64,000 nucleotides of DNA from an uncultured Oscillospiraceae bacterium (GCA_934655875.1 CAKUHB010000009.1:1-64000), one strand, 5' to 3'; positions 1 to 9,451 are shown, counted from the first letter of the stretch. Numbers and translations are program-made. Notes: generated from the sequence alone by a model not told the origin.

Positions 1-5
1 TTCAT
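1..5 (-). CDS. Start of next operon gene (cut by window edge)
   Basis: Only the ATG (positions 5-3) and two more bases are inside the window. The minus strand reads TAAGGAGG, then a short A/T-rich spacer, then ATG, so the ribosome site overlaps the stop codon of the 6-phosphogluconate dehydrogenase gene. This implies that the minus-strand operon continues to the left. Nothing can be said about the product. Confidence 0.55.
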
Positions 6-17
6 AAAAAGACCTCC

Positions 18-1469
18 TTACGCGTTATATGTGCTCGCGGCGGTATTTCCGCCGCGGCCCGTCCAGTTGGTGTGGAAGAACTGCCCTCTGGGGCTGTCCA
101 GCCGCTCATAGGTATGGGCTCCAAAATAATCGCGCTGCGCCTGCAAAAGATTCGCGGGCAGGCGGTCGGTAGTGTAGCCGTCGAAGTAGCTGAGCGCCGC
201 CGTCATTGCGGGAGCCGGGACACCATAAGAAACAGCCGCTGCTGCAACCTTCCGCCATGCGGGAATGAGTTTTTCCATCGTCTCCTTGAAATACGGATCG
301 AGCAGGAGGTTCGACAGCTCCGGATTCTTGTCATACGCTTCCTTGATCTTGCCGAGGAAGACGGAGCGGATGATGCAGCCGCCGCGCCACATGAGGGCGA
401 TGCCGCCATAATTGAGGTTCCAACCGTAGCTCTTCGCCGCGGTGCGCATGAGGGTGTAGCCCTGTGCGTAGGAAATGATCTTGGACGCATACAGCGCCTG
501 CCGGATGGCTTCGACCATCTCTGCCTTGTCGCCGGTGAAGGCCGGGATTGTGCGTGCGTATTCCTTTGCCGCTTCCACGCGCTCAGACTTCATCGCGGAC
601 AGGCAGCGCGCAAAGACCGCTTCACCGATGAGTGTCAGCGGAACGCCCTCGTCGAGCGCCGCGATGCCCGTCCACTTGCCGGTGCCCTTCTGCCCTGCGG
701 TATCGAGAATTTTTTCCACGATGGGCTGACCGTCGGTGTCCTTGTAGGCCAGAATGTCGCGGGTGATCTCAATTAAGTAGGAATCCAGTTCGGTTTTATT
801 CCATGCGGCGAAAACCTCGTGCATTTCATCGTCCGACATGCCGAGCAGATCGCGCATGAGCTGGTAGGCTTCGCAGATGAGCTGCATATCGCCGTACTCG
901 ATGCCGTTGTGAACCATCTTGACGAAGTGCCCCGCGCCGTTTTCGCCGACCCAGTCGCAGCACGGCGAGCCGTCCTCGACCTTCGCGCAGATTGCCTGAA
1001 AGATGGGCTTGACGGACTCCCACGCGGCGGGGCTGCCGCCGGGCATCATGCTGGGGCCTTTCAGCGCACCCTCCTCGCCTCCGGACACGCCGGTGCCGAT
1101 GTAGAGCTTGCCCTTGGATTCGACGTAAGCCGTTCTGCGGATGGTGTCGGGGAAGTGCGAGTTGCCGCCGTCGATGAGGATATCGCCGTCGTCCAGCAGC
1201 GGCAGAAGCTGCTCGATCATGTCGTCCACGGCGTTGCCGGCTTTGACCATCATGAAGACCTTGCGTGGTTTTTCCAGATTGTCAACCAGTTCTTCAAGGC
1301 TGTGGCAGCCGATGATGTTCTTGCCCGCGGCTCTGCCGGTTACGAATTTGTCCACCTTCTCCGTCGTGCGGTTGAAGACCGCCACGGTGAAGCCTTTGGA
1401 CTCCATGTTCATGACGAGATTTTCGCCCATGACGGCAAGGCCGATCAGACCAATATCTGCTTTTTTCAT
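18..1469 (-). CDS. gnd: 6-phosphogluconate dehydrogenase, decarboxylating
   Basis: The 483-aa product has the normal length of the NADP-type enzyme, which oxidises 6-phosphogluconate to ribulose 5-phosphate and CO2 in the cytosol. The N-terminus carries the Rossmann motif GLIGLAVMGENL. Substrate-binding signatures GVSGGEEGALKGPSMMPGG and KMVHNGIEYGDMQ follow, then the all-helical C-terminal domain ending with the FHTNW segment. Its ATG overlaps the stop of the upstream sugar kinase by four bases (ATGA), so the two are translationally coupled. It is the last complete gene of a long minus-strand catabolic operon, which fits a role in draining a hexonate into the pentose phosphate pathway. The family call is firm; a housekeeping versus a dedicated role cannot be decided here. 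Confidence 0.95.
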   Translation of the reverse strand: MKKADIGLIGLAVMGENLVMNMESKGFTVAVFNRTTEKVDKFVTGRAAGKNIIGCHSLEELVDNLEKPRKVFMMVKAGNAVDDMIEQLLPLLDDGDILIDGGNSHFPDTIRRTAYVESKGKLYIGTGVSGGEEGALKGPSMMPGGSPAAWESVKPIFQAICAKVEDGSPCCDWVGENGAGHFVKMVHNGIEYGDMQLICEAYQLMRDLLGMSDDEMHEVFAAWNKTELDSYLIEITRDILAYKDTDGQPIVEKILDTAGQKGTGKWTGIAALDEGVPLTLIGEAVFARCLSAMKSERVEAAKEYARTIPAFTGDKAEMVEAIRQALYASKIISYAQGYTLMRTAAKSYGWNLNYGGIALMWRGGCIIRSVFLGKIKEAYDKNPELSNLLLDPYFKETMEKLIPAWRKVAAAAVSYGVPAPAMTAALSYFDGYTTDRLPANLLQAQRDYFGAHTYERLDSPRGQFFHTNWTGRGGNTAASTYNA

Positions 1470-2533
1470 CGCTGTACCCTCGCGTTTCCCTTGTAAATAT
1501 CCCAGACCTGCTTCTCATCGGCAGGCTCGGCGTAGTCGTTAAGGCTCGACGCCGCCAGCACACCGCTCGCCCAGCCGAATTGCAGGCACTGTTCCGGCTC
1601 CCAGCCGTTCAGAACGCCATAGAGCAGGCCGCCGGAGAAGCCGTCGCCGCCGCCGATGCGGTCGAGCACCTGAATCTCACGGGGTTCCTCGACGTACCAC
1701 TTGCCGTCCGCAAGCAAAATTGCGCCCCAGAGGTGCTCGTTCGCCGAAACGACCTGCCGCAGCGTGGTCGCGAACAGCTTCGCGTTCGGATATTTTGCCT
1801 GCACCTGCGAGATCATGCCCTTGAACGATTCAATCTTGGAGGACAGATCTTTGCCGCCCGCTTCGGGACCTTTAAAGCCAAGGCAGAGCTGGAAGTCCTC
1901 CTCGTTGCCGATGAGCACGTCAGCCAGAGACGCAATCTCGCTGAACGCCTTGGACAGTTCTTCCTCGCGGCCCTTCCAGAACGTCGCGCGGTAGTTGAGG
2001 TCGAACGAAACGAGCGTGCCGTACTGCTTCGCGGCTTTTGCCAGCGCAAGGCAGCACTCGGTCGTCTCATGGCTCATGGCCGCAATGAGCCCGGACAGAT
2101 GCAGGATACCGACGCCCTCCTGCCCGAAGATGCGGTCAACATCAAAATCCTCGATGCAAAGCGTTCTGCCGACCTCGCCCGCACGGTCATTCCAGACGCG
2201 CGGCGCTTTCAAGCCAAAACCGGAGTCCGCGATGTTAAACTGATGGCGATAGCCCCACGGCCCGCCCTGCTCCACGTCCAGACCCTCAATGCGGATGTTT
2301 CGCGCGCGCAGCTGCCGCTTGATGAAGTCCGCGACGGGGCTTCCCTTGACGAATTTGGTGAGTGCCAGGCACTCCCGCCCAAGGCTCGACGCGACGTTCA
2401 GGACGTTGGTTTCCGCGCTCGTCGCCTGCATATAAAACTGATTGCTGTTCTGCACCGCCATGCGGTCGGGCGGCGTAATGCGCACGCCCATGCTCGTCGG
2501 GCAGGCAATGGCATATTGATAGATTGCTTTCAT
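1466..2533 (-). CDS. PfkB-family sugar kinase, probable 2-dehydro-3-deoxygluconokinase
   Basis: The 355-aa cytosolic kinase belongs to the ribokinase/PfkB fold. The C-terminal signature is DRIGGGDGFSGGLLYG, a variant of the usual DTxGAGD; the final Asp is the catalytic base in this family. The central segment with FDLNYR and the NEED stretch resembles KdgK-type kinases, which phosphorylate 2-keto-3-deoxygluconate. The start has a clear AAGGAG site. It overlaps gnd by 4 bp and follows an M24 enzyme gene by 32 bp. With the gluconate-5-dehydrogenase-like SDR upstream, a sugar-acid substrate is likely. Fructokinase-like activity on another keto sugar is possible. Confidence 0.8.
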   Translation of the reverse strand: MKAIYQYAIACPTSMGVRITPPDRMAVQNSNQFYMQATSAETNVLNVASSLGRECLALTKFVKGSPVADFIKRQLRARNIRIEGLDVEQGGPWGYRHQFNIADSGFGLKAPRVWNDRAGEVGRTLCIEDFDVDRIFGQEGVGILHLSGLIAAMSHETTECCLALAKAAKQYGTLVSFDLNYRATFWKGREEELSKAFSEIASLADVLIGNEEDFQLCLGFKGPEAGGKDLSSKIESFKGMISQVQAKYPNAKLFATTLRQVVSANEHLWGAILLADGKWYVEEPREIQVLDRIGGGDGFSGGLLYGVLNGWEPEQCLQFGWASGVLAASSLNDYAEPADEKQVWDIYKGNARVQR

Positions 2534-2565
2534 ATATATTCTCCTTAGAAATTAGAACAACGTAG

Positions 2566-3738
2566 TCATCGATGGAGTCCCAACACATATCCACCAGTCT
2601 TGCCGACGACTACGTTGTTTTCCACACGAATCCCGCCGATTCCCGGAATGTACACGCCGGGCTCAATTGCGATGACCATGCCCTCGCGCAGCACGTCCTG
2701 AGAGCCGGGTTCCAGATGCGGGAAACCTTCGCTATGCGCAAACCCGGTACCATGGCCGGCAGGATGTACAAAGTACTGACCGTATCTGCGTTCTTCCAGA
2801 TATGCACGGCAGGCCGCATCTACTTCGGCGCCACGCACACCGTCTTTCGCCATCGCCAGCCCCGCCTGGAACGCGCCGCTGACGGCATCATATGCCTGCT
2901 TCTTTTCACCGCGAAAGCCGCCGACGCAGCCCGTTCGGGTAAGATCTGCCCAATATCCGTCCATGCAGGCACCGATCTCGTACATAGCGACGTCGCCATC
3001 CTGCAATACTCTGCCGCAGCTGAGAATACCATCTGCCCAAGCTACCAGAGAACGCTCCGGCCCGGTGCTCAACTGGCCGAATGGACGCGCAGCGCCGCGC
3101 GCGCCGCGGTAGCCGCAGGCCAGCTTCGTATAATATGCCTGCGTCTCCGCCAGTACGTCGACCTCGCGGATGCCCGGCGTCTGAAGCAGCGTTTCAAAAT
3201 AATCCAGCGCCTTTTGCAGTACTTCGTTGACGAGCTCCAACTTCTCCAGATCGCTCTCATTTTTGATGCTCCGGATATCGCGGATCGCATCTTTTACATA
3301 GATAAAATCGTCGGTATCAAAGCCCTGCTTCAGAATGTTTCGCGTCGTACTGCCGCAAAGCTGCACCTTATTGGCAACGAACGTCGGCGCCATGACGTCT
3401 TCGCCGCCTTCAATCGCGATTTTTGGGTGCACACCAAGCTGATAGCGCGCGGCCAATTCATGGATAACGTTCACAACGTTTTGGATGGGGTCGCCGTCGG
3501 AAAGCAGAACATCGCCAAATCCGATCGCATTGGTGATCCCAACCTCTTTCGTATCCTCCAGCTCAACCATGGGGCAAATCACGACGGGTTCGCCCGAAGC
3601 AGGAACGAAGAGGAATGCAAAACCGTAGCGGGGCCAATACTGGGTAAAGAGCACAAGATTTTCCGGCAGGCGCAGCAGCGCTGCTGCCGCCTTGTTTTCA
3701 CGCAGCCAGCTCTGAAACGCGTCAAGATGTTGATACAT
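2566..3738 (-). CDS. M24-family (pita-bread) peptidase/creatinase-like hydrolase, copy 1
   Basis: The 390-aa protein has an N-terminal creatinase/prolidase-like domain (about residues 1-145) and a C-terminal pita-bread domain. Metal-site motifs are visible: MDGYWADLTRT, HPAGHGTGF, IEPGVY and IRVEN. The first ligand position, normally Asp eleven residues before the Asp of ADLTRT, is Glu (YEIGACMDGYWAD). The same change occurs in the paralogue at 8291-9451. Such proteins are usually annotated Xaa-Pro aminopeptidase, but the fold also includes creatinase and ectoine hydrolase, which cut non-peptide C-N bonds. A sugar transporter and hexonate enzymes surround it, so a small amide or guanidino-like substrate is at least as likely as a peptide. 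An AGGAGG ribosome site precedes the ATG. Confidence 0.8.
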   Translation of the reverse strand: MYQHLDAFQSWLRENKAAAALLRLPENLVLFTQYWPRYGFAFLFVPASGEPVVICPMVELEDTKEVGITNAIGFGDVLLSDGDPIQNVVNVIHELAARYQLGVHPKIAIEGGEDVMAPTFVANKVQLCGSTTRNILKQGFDTDDFIYVKDAIRDIRSIKNESDLEKLELVNEVLQKALDYFETLLQTPGIREVDVLAETQAYYTKLACGYRGARGAARPFGQLSTGPERSLVAWADGILSCGRVLQDGDVAMYEIGACMDGYWADLTRTGCVGGFRGEKKQAYDAVSGAFQAGLAMAKDGVRGAEVDAACRAYLEERRYGQYFVHPAGHGTGFAHSEGFPHLEPGSQDVLREGMVIAIEPGVYIPGIGGIRVENNVVVGKTGGYVLGLHR

Positions 3739-3798
3739 GGTGTGTCCTCCTGTAAAAGTGTATATTCAGTTTTTAAAAACGCAGCAGCATGGATACAT

Positions 3799-4575
3799 TT
3801 AAAGCGACGCCTGCCAACCGCCGTCGACATAGACCGTAAAGCCATCCACGTAATCCGACGCCGGTGACGCAAGGAAAATCACGGTACCGACAATGTCCTC
3901 CGGCTTGCCCCAGCGGCCAAGCGGAACCTCTCCGACGACCCAGCTGTTGAACGTCTCGTCCTCTACGAGACATTTCGTCAATTCAGTCTCGATATAACCT
4001 GGGCCGACGGCATTGACGTTCAGGCCAAAGCGGCCCCACTCCGTTGCCATTGATTTCGTGAGCATTTTCAGGCCACCCTTTGCCGCGCTGTAATTGGCGA
4101 TATTTGTGCGTGCCAGCTCCGCATTCAGCGAGGTAACGTTGATGATCTTTCCGTGTTTTCGCGGGATCATATGCTGCGCAACAGCCTGTCCCATCAAAAA
4201 GGCGCTCGTCAGGTTCACATCGATCACGCGCTGCCAGTCTGCCGCCGGCATTTCTGCAAGCGGATGTCTGCGATGGATCCCGGCATTGTTGATCAGCACA
4301 TCAATCGGGCCGATCTCCGACTCGATCTTTTCCACAGCCGCATGCACCTGCGTCTCGTCTGAAACATCGAAGCAAAGGCCATAGGCAGGGAAGCCGTTTG
4401 CGCGGCGCTCTGCGACCACCGCGTCCAGTGTTTCCTGATGCGTGCCGTTCAGAACGACGGTCGCACCCGCGCGCAGGCAGGCATCCGCATATGCCAGTCC
4501 CAACCCACGACTGGAGCCCGTGATCACAACGATCCTGTTCTCCAGAGAAAATAAGCGATTCAAATACTCGTTCAT
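3799..4575 (-). CDS. SDR oxidoreductase, gluconate 5-dehydrogenase-like
   Basis: The 258-aa classical short-chain dehydrogenase has the NAD(P) motif TGSSRGLG near the N-terminus, NNAG, catalytic Ser in INVTS, and YSAAK as the Tyr/Lys pair. Segments such as HRRHPLAEMP, WQRVIDVNLT and the ending YVDGFTVYVDGG resemble gluconate 5-dehydrogenase (IdnO/Gno type), which interconverts gluconate and 5-ketogluconate. It lies 9 bp downstream of the ABC ATPase gene and 60 bp before the M24 gene, within one operon. The natural substrate is inferred only: a polyol or sugar acid formed from the imported compound. Confidence 0.85.
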   Translation of the reverse strand: MNEYLNRLFSLENRIVVITGSSRGLGLAYADACLRAGATVVLNGTHQETLDAVVAERRANGFPAYGLCFDVSDETQVHAAVEKIESEIGPIDVLINNAGIHRRHPLAEMPAADWQRVIDVNLTSAFLMGQAVAQHMIPRKHGKIINVTSLNAELARTNIANYSAAKGGLKMLTKSMATEWGRFGLNVNAVGPGYIETELTKCLVEDETFNSWVVGEVPLGRWGKPEDIVGTVIFLASPASDYVDGFTVYVDGGWQASL

Positions 4576-4584
4576 AAAAATCTC

Positions 4585-6099
4585 CTAGTCCACCATATAT
4601 TGCAGCAGCAGCGACTTTTTGATATCCGTGCTGTGATTGTCCAGTTCCTTTACGCAGCGGCCCTGCTTGATAATGTAGATCCGGTCGCAAAGCGCAATCA
4701 ACTCATCCAACTCATCCGAAATGTAGAGGATCGCAGTGCCCTGCTCCGCAGCCTGCTGCGTGACCAGTTCGTAGATCTCACTCTTTGCGCCGACGTCGAC
4801 ACCTCTGGTCGGCTGATCCAGAATCAAAAGCTTGGGATCGTTCATCAGACACTTACCGATTGCAACTTTTTGCTGATTGCCGCCGGAAAGATCAGAGATT
4901 ACCTGTTTGGGGCTTGTGCATTTGACAGACATGAAGCGGATCATATCCTGTACCTTGCTGCCAAGCATTTTATAGTTCAGTGCAAATGCTCTTTGAACCT
5001 TTCCGAGATATGACAGCCACATGTTTGTGTTGATCCCAAGCTTCAGAACCAGACCCTCCAGCTTTCGATCCTCCTGCACCATGTTGATGCCCATGTGAAC
5101 GGCCTTCGTTGGGCTGGTGATCTGCACGGTTTTTCCTTCATAGCAAATGCTTCCGGAGCCGACCTTCTCCGCGCCGAAGATCATTTTCGCGATCTCCGAA
5201 CGCCCGGAACCGACAACGCCCGCCAGACCCACGATCTCTCCTTTGCGAATACAGAGCGAAACGTCATGGATCAGATCCCGCGCCGTTGTCAGACCCTTGC
5301 AGTCCAGCAGCACCTCGCGATCCGTTTTCGGCTCACCGATATTTTTCTCAATGGCTGCTTCCCTGCCGATCATCCACTGTACAAGCTGGTTGACCGTGCA
5401 ATCCTTCGTCTCGGCTGTCGCCACGGTCCGCCCGTCTCGCAGTACGGTCAGCCGGTCCGCGACCTCAAAAACCTCTTCCAGATAATGCGAGATATAGATG
5501 ATGCTGATACCCTTTTCCCGTAGCATCCGAATGACCTTGAACAGCTGCTGTGTCTCTGTATGAGAAAGGGAAGAGGTCGGCTCATCCATAACGATCACTC
5601 TGGAATTGCAGGAGACCGTCCGCGCAATCAGTACCAACTGCTGCTGAGCCGGGCTGAGCGTTGAGACCATCGCCGTCGCTGGAATCTGGAATCCAAGCAT
5701 CTGCATCAGCTTCTCGGTTTCCTGATACATCTGTTTTCTATCAAGGATCTTCTGCGCACGATCCCGGAACAGCTCGCGTCCCAGATAAATGTTTTCCGCG
5801 ACATTCCGGCAGCCGACCAGATCGAGTTCCTGATGGATCATCGTAATACCGCAGTTGTACGCATCGCGCGGCGTATGGAAGGACACCGATTTCCCATTGT
5901 ACCGGATCTCGCCGGCTGTCAGTGAATAGATCCCGTTCAGAATCTTCATCAGCGTCGACTTTCCTGCGCCGTTTGCGCCAAGCAGCGCATGCACTTCTCC
6001 CGTACGCAGCTCAAAATTCACTTCGTCGAGCACGCGCACACGGGAAAATTCCTTCACGATGCCGTGCATTTCAAGAATATTTTCACGCAATACAGTCAC
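4585..6099 (-). CDS. Sugar ABC importer ATP-binding protein (RbsA/MglA type)
   Basis: The 504-aa protein has two ABC domains in tandem, typical of ribose/galactose importers. The first domain has Walker A GANGAGKST, signature LSPAQQQ and Walker B VIVMDEPTSSLS. The second has the degenerate Walker A GVVGSGRSE, signature LSGGNQQK and Walker B LLILDQPTRGVD; this asymmetry is normal for the family. It energises the permease encoded 21 bp upstream and is followed closely by the SDR gene. The transported sugar cannot be read from sequence. Confidence 0.93.
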   Translation of the reverse strand: MTVLRENILEMHGIVKEFSRVRVLDEVNFELRTGEVHALLGANGAGKSTLMKILNGIYSLTAGEIRYNGKSVSFHTPRDAYNCGITMIHQELDLVGCRNVAENIYLGRELFRDRAQKILDRKQMYQETEKLMQMLGFQIPATAMVSTLSPAQQQLVLIARTVSCNSRVIVMDEPTSSLSHTETQQLFKVIRMLREKGISIIYISHYLEEVFEVADRLTVLRDGRTVATAETKDCTVNQLVQWMIGREAAIEKNIGEPKTDREVLLDCKGLTTARDLIHDVSLCIRKGEIVGLAGVVGSGRSEIAKMIFGAEKVGSGSICYEGKTVQITSPTKAVHMGINMVQEDRKLEGLVLKLGINTNMWLSYLGKVQRAFALNYKMLGSKVQDMIRFMSVKCTSPKQVISDLSGGNQQKVAIGKCLMNDPKLLILDQPTRGVDVGAKSEIYELVTQQAAEQGTAILYISDELDELIALCDRIYIIKQGRCVKELDNHSTDIKKSLLLQYMVD

Positions 6100-6120
6100 T
6101 CCCTTCTTCCGCGCAGCGGC

Positions 6121-7068
6121 TTACTCGCGCTTTTTGTTTGCAAAGCTGTCAATGCCGACCGCAACAATCAGGATCACGCCGGTAATGGCATCCTGCCAGA
6201 AGCTCGACACGCCGGACAGCTGCAAAATATTCAGGATGATACCCATAATCATTGTGCCGATGATACAGCCGCCGATGGAGCCGACACCGCCATCCAGCGA
6301 GGTTCCGCCGACGATGCACGCCGACATGACCTTCAACTCATATCCGTCCATGCCATCGGCTGTACACATCAGGATCCGGAGCGTGTAAACCAGCGCGCCG
6401 ATCGAAGCGAACAGGCCACTGATCACAAGCGCCAGCGTCTTGATCACATCAACGTTTACGCCGGACAGCCACGCGGCACGCTTGTTGCCGCCGGTCGCAT
6501 AGATATACTGGCCGAAGCGGGTCTTTCGGAGAATGTACGCCATGACGAGCGCCAGCACGAGCCAGATCAGCGCCGGTACGGGGATCACACCGGCGATCTT
6601 TCCCATGCCGATGATATTAAATGCCCTTGGTATGCCGGTGATCGGCTTTGCGCCGGTAATAATGTAGACAAGGCCACGGACAGATGTCTGTGTGCCGAGC
6701 GTCGTAACGAACGGGTTGATGCCGATTTTTGTTACCAGGAAGCCGTTGATCAGGCCGATCACGATACCGGTCAGAAGTCCGACCAGAATACCGGGCACAA
6801 AGCCGTATTTTACAAACATCATCGTGGACAGGACGCCGGTCAGCGCGCCAGTCGACGAGACAGACATATCAAACGAGCCTGTGACCAATGCGAACACCAT
6901 GCCGAGCGCCATGATGCCGACAATGGCATTCTGCGCAAGCAGATTCATCAGATTGGACAAAGAGAGGAACAAGGGGTTAATGATTACGCTGACCAGCATC
7001 ATGGCTGCAAGCACGATCAGCATGGTCAGTTCTTTGGACTTCAAGATTGGATTCTTTTTTCGCTCCAC
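6121..7068 (-). CDS. Sugar ABC importer permease (RbsC type)
   Basis: The 315-aa very hydrophobic protein has about eight to ten predicted membrane helices. Family segments include ALGMVFALVTGSFDMSVSS, GLINGFLVTKIGINPFVTTLG, the coupling loop GGNKRAAWLSGVNV, and IVGGTSLDGGVGSI. This is the BPD_transp_2 permease family that works with RbsA/MglA ATPases and periplasmic-binding lipoproteins. It sits between the binding-protein gene and the ATPase gene. A strong hairpin lies in the 103-bp gap upstream. Confidence 0.92.
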   Translation of the reverse strand: MERKKNPILKSKELTMLIVLAAMMLVSVIINPLFLSLSNLMNLLAQNAIVGIMALGMVFALVTGSFDMSVSSTGALTGVLSTMMFVKYGFVPGILVGLLTGIVIGLINGFLVTKIGINPFVTTLGTQTSVRGLVYIITGAKPITGIPRAFNIIGMGKIAGVIPVPALIWLVLALVMAYILRKTRFGQYIYATGGNKRAAWLSGVNVDVIKTLALVISGLFASIGALVYTLRILMCTADGMDGYELKVMSACIVGGTSLDGGVGSIGGCIIGTMIMGIILNILQLSGVSSFWQDAITGVILIVAVGIDSFANKKRE

Positions 7069-7096
7069 TGTGATCCCAACTTTCTAAATATAGATT

Positions 7097-7134
7097 TGGC
7101 ACGGCAGCAAACGGGGGTAATTGCTGCCGTGCCA
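7097..7134 (-). terminator. Strong hairpin between binding-protein and permease genes
   Basis: Two perfectly complementary 14-base arms (TGGCACGGCAGCAA and TTGCTGCCGTGCCA) flank a 10-base loop. On the minus strand the hairpin is followed by AAATCTATATTT rather than a clean T-run, so it is more likely a partial terminator or an mRNA 3'-end stabiliser. Such elements are common behind solute-binding-protein genes, giving more binding protein than permease. Confidence 0.6.
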
Positions 7135-7171
7135 TTTTCATTCATTGCACGTGCAAATCGTCAGGTGACGC

Positions 7172-8227
7172 TTACCAGGCAACATCGTAATCCTCGCAGT
7201 TTTCCGCGGTCACGATCGGAAGATCGATTGCAGTCAATGCTTCAAATTTTGCGTCCGGGTTCGTAAAGTACTCGTAAACGACCTCCGCTGCCTTCTGGCC
7301 CTGGATTGCGGGGGACTGGTTTACAGTCGCGTAAATATTGCCCGCCAGGATCCCTTCCTTTACGTAGGACGGGTAATCAAACGCAGTGATCTTGCCGAGC
7401 AGCTCTGTGCGTCCGGCTTCGATGCAGGCTTCCGCCACGCCGACGGCATCGTCCGGGCCCTGTGTGATGACAGCGTCGATCTCGCCGGCCTGGAACTTCG
7501 TGAGCATGTTCTGCGCGACCTGAATGGCGGTTGCCTTATCCCAGTCGCTGTTCTGTTCGAAAACAACCTCGATCTCGGGATAGTCCTTCAGATACTCATA
7601 AAAACCTTCGCTCTCCTGCACTTGCGGGCCGGAGCCGAGCGTACCGAGCAGATATGCGATCTTGCCCTTGCCGCCGGTCAGTTCCACTGCCAGCTGCGCT
7701 TCCAGACGACCGGCTTCGACGCAGTCCATGTTGACCTCCGTGATGATGTCAGCACCTTCGCCAAGGGAACGGTTGATGACAACAACGGGAATGTTGGCCT
7801 CATTGCATTCCTGCACGACGGGAACCAGAGAGTTGGACTGGGCCGGAACCAGAATAATCAGATCCTTGCCCTGCGTGATGAAGTTTTCAACGATGGTCGT
7901 CTGCGTAACAGGGTCATCCTTGCCATCCTGCGTGTCTACGTTGAAGCAGCCGTATGCTTCCAGTGCTTCCACGCACTCGTTCATGATGGCGACCTGGAAC
8001 GGCGTGCCGAAATTCGCGCAGCAATAGCCGATCTCCCAGACCTTATCGCTGGTGGCTTCAGCGTCGCTGGTGGCTTCGGCGTCGCTGGCAGCCTGTTCCG
8101 CTACGTCAGTGGTGTCGGTGGGTGTTGCCGCGGTGTCAGCAGGGGTCTGATCGGGGGTGGCTGCACAACCTGTCAGCAGTGCAAATACGAGGATGAGTGC
8201 AAGAGCGAGTGCCAAGATTTTTTTCAT
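7172..8227 (-). CDS. Sugar ABC importer substrate-binding lipoprotein
   Basis: The 351-aa product has a lipoprotein signal peptide ending at lipobox LLTGC. A low-complexity Thr/Asp/Ala linker (about residues 24-62) follows, with short SDAEAT direct repeats also visible in the DNA near 8050-8090. The rest is a periplasmic-binding type I fold, with segments GKDLIILVPAQSNSL, VVVINRSLGEG and VITQGPDDAVGVAEA, like the ribose/galactofuranose/autoinducer-2 binding proteins. It would sit on the outer face of the membrane and deliver ligand to the permease. The ligand is unknown; operon context suggests a sugar-acid or amino-sugar derivative. Confidence 0.9.
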   Translation of the reverse strand: MKKILALALALILVFALLTGCAATPDQTPADTAATPTDTTDVAEQAASDAEATSDAEATSDKVWEIGYCCANFGTPFQVAIMNECVEALEAYGCFNVDTQDGKDDPVTQTTIVENFITQGKDLIILVPAQSNSLVPVVQECNEANIPVVVINRSLGEGADIITEVNMDCVEAGRLEAQLAVELTGGKGKIAYLLGTLGSGPQVQESEGFYEYLKDYPEIEVVFEQNSDWDKATAIQVAQNMLTKFQAGEIDAVITQGPDDAVGVAEACIEAGRTELLGKITAFDYPSYVKEGILAGNIYATVNQSPAIQGQKAAEVVYEYFTNPDAKFEALTAIDLPIVTAENCEDYDVAW

Positions 8228-8290
8228 TATGTTACATTCCTTTCTCTTTGTGTCATCGTCTTATAGGTTCCTGCTATGTTGCGAAAAACG

Positions 8291-9451
8291 TTACCAGCCA
8301 AACGGTACGCCGCCATGCGGTGTGACCAGAACGTTTAACTCCTTGCGCAGACCGCCGACGCCAGGAACATATAGTCCGGGTTCAATGGCGATCACCATGT
8401 TTTCCTTCAGTACATCCTGTGACGAGGGACTGAGCGTGGGGATTGATTCATGATAATTAAATCCCGTTCCGTGTCCCGCCGGATGCAGATAATACTTTCC
8501 GTAGCCAGCGTCTTCCATGACCTTGCGTGTCGCGCGGTCGATGTCGCTGCCAGTCGCGCCAGGTCTTGCCGCGGCTACGCCGGCCTCAAAGGCCTGATGG
8601 ATCAGATCCAGCATCTTCCTGCTTTCCCCTCGAGCGCCGCCGACGACAGCAGAGCGCGTAATGTCCGCCCAGTAGCCATCCACGCAGAGCCCAAGCTCCA
8701 GCAGGCAACAGTCGCCATCCTGTAGGACGCGTCTGTCGCTGATAACGCCTTCACACGAGGCCACCTCGCCCTTTTTGCCAGTGCTGAGCTGTGCCCATGC
8801 GCGCGCCACGCGTGCACCGCAGAAGCCTGCCGCATTCAGCTGCAGCTGCTTCTCGATCTCCGTCACCACGGCAAGCTCCGTCATGTGCGGCACCTGAATG
8901 AGGTCTTCAAACCGATCCATAGCCTGCGCAGCCAGCTCGTTCACGACCTTCAGCTTCTCAATGTCCTGCTCGTTCTTGATCGCCATGATCGGCGGGATCA
9001 GATCCCGGACGGTGACGAAATGATTGCTCCCAAAGCCCTCTGTGACCAGACGGTATGTATTGCGCCCGACGAGGGAAACCTTTCCCGAGCAGAAGCACGG
9101 CGCGACCATATCGTAATCCAGCTCCAGACCGATTTTCGCGTCCTTTTCCAGACCGTAGGCCTCGGCAAGCTTCCGGAAGACCGCAACGGTCTGCTCATCC
9201 GGATCGCCGCTGGCCATATCGACATCGTTATAGGAATAGATGTTTGTCAGCTCCGCAAGCTCGGCGTCCTCGGTCTCCACCAGTGGGACAACCACTGCCG
9301 GCTTTCCCGTTTCCGGGATCACCAGATAGGAGTTTGCATTTCTCGGCCAGTACTGGGTGAACAGCGTCATGTTCTCCGGCAGCCGCAGGACAGAAAGCGC
9401 AATGCCAGCGCCGCTCATTGCAGCCTGAAATTCTTCAATGTGCTGGTACAT
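8291..9451 (-). CDS. M24-family peptidase/creatinase-like hydrolase, copy 2
   Basis: The 386-aa paralogue of the 2566-3738 gene shares the N-terminal pattern MYQH, LRLPEN and LFTQYWPR. The pita-bread motifs are VDGYWADITRS, HPAGHGTGF, IEPGLY and LRKEL. As in copy 1, the first metal-ligand Asp is replaced by Glu (LLELGLCVDGYWAD). Two diverged copies in one operon suggest two related substrates, two successive hydrolyses or a heteromer. It sits 59 bp downstream of the aminotransferase gene and 63 bp upstream of the binding-protein gene. Automatic annotation would say Xaa-Pro peptidase; peptide specificity is unproven. Confidence 0.8.
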   Translation of the reverse strand: MYQHIEEFQAAMSGAGIALSVLRLPENMTLFTQYWPRNANSYLVIPETGKPAVVVPLVETEDAELAELTNIYSYNDVDMASGDPDEQTVAVFRKLAEAYGLEKDAKIGLELDYDMVAPCFCSGKVSLVGRNTYRLVTEGFGSNHFVTVRDLIPPIMAIKNEQDIEKLKVVNELAAQAMDRFEDLIQVPHMTELAVVTEIEKQLQLNAAGFCGARVARAWAQLSTGKKGEVASCEGVISDRRVLQDGDCCLLELGLCVDGYWADITRSAVVGGARGESRKMLDLIHQAFEAGVAAARPGATGSDIDRATRKVMEDAGYGKYYLHPAGHGTGFNYHESIPTLSPSSQDVLKENMVIAIEPGLYVPGVGGLRKELNVLVTPHGGVPFGW

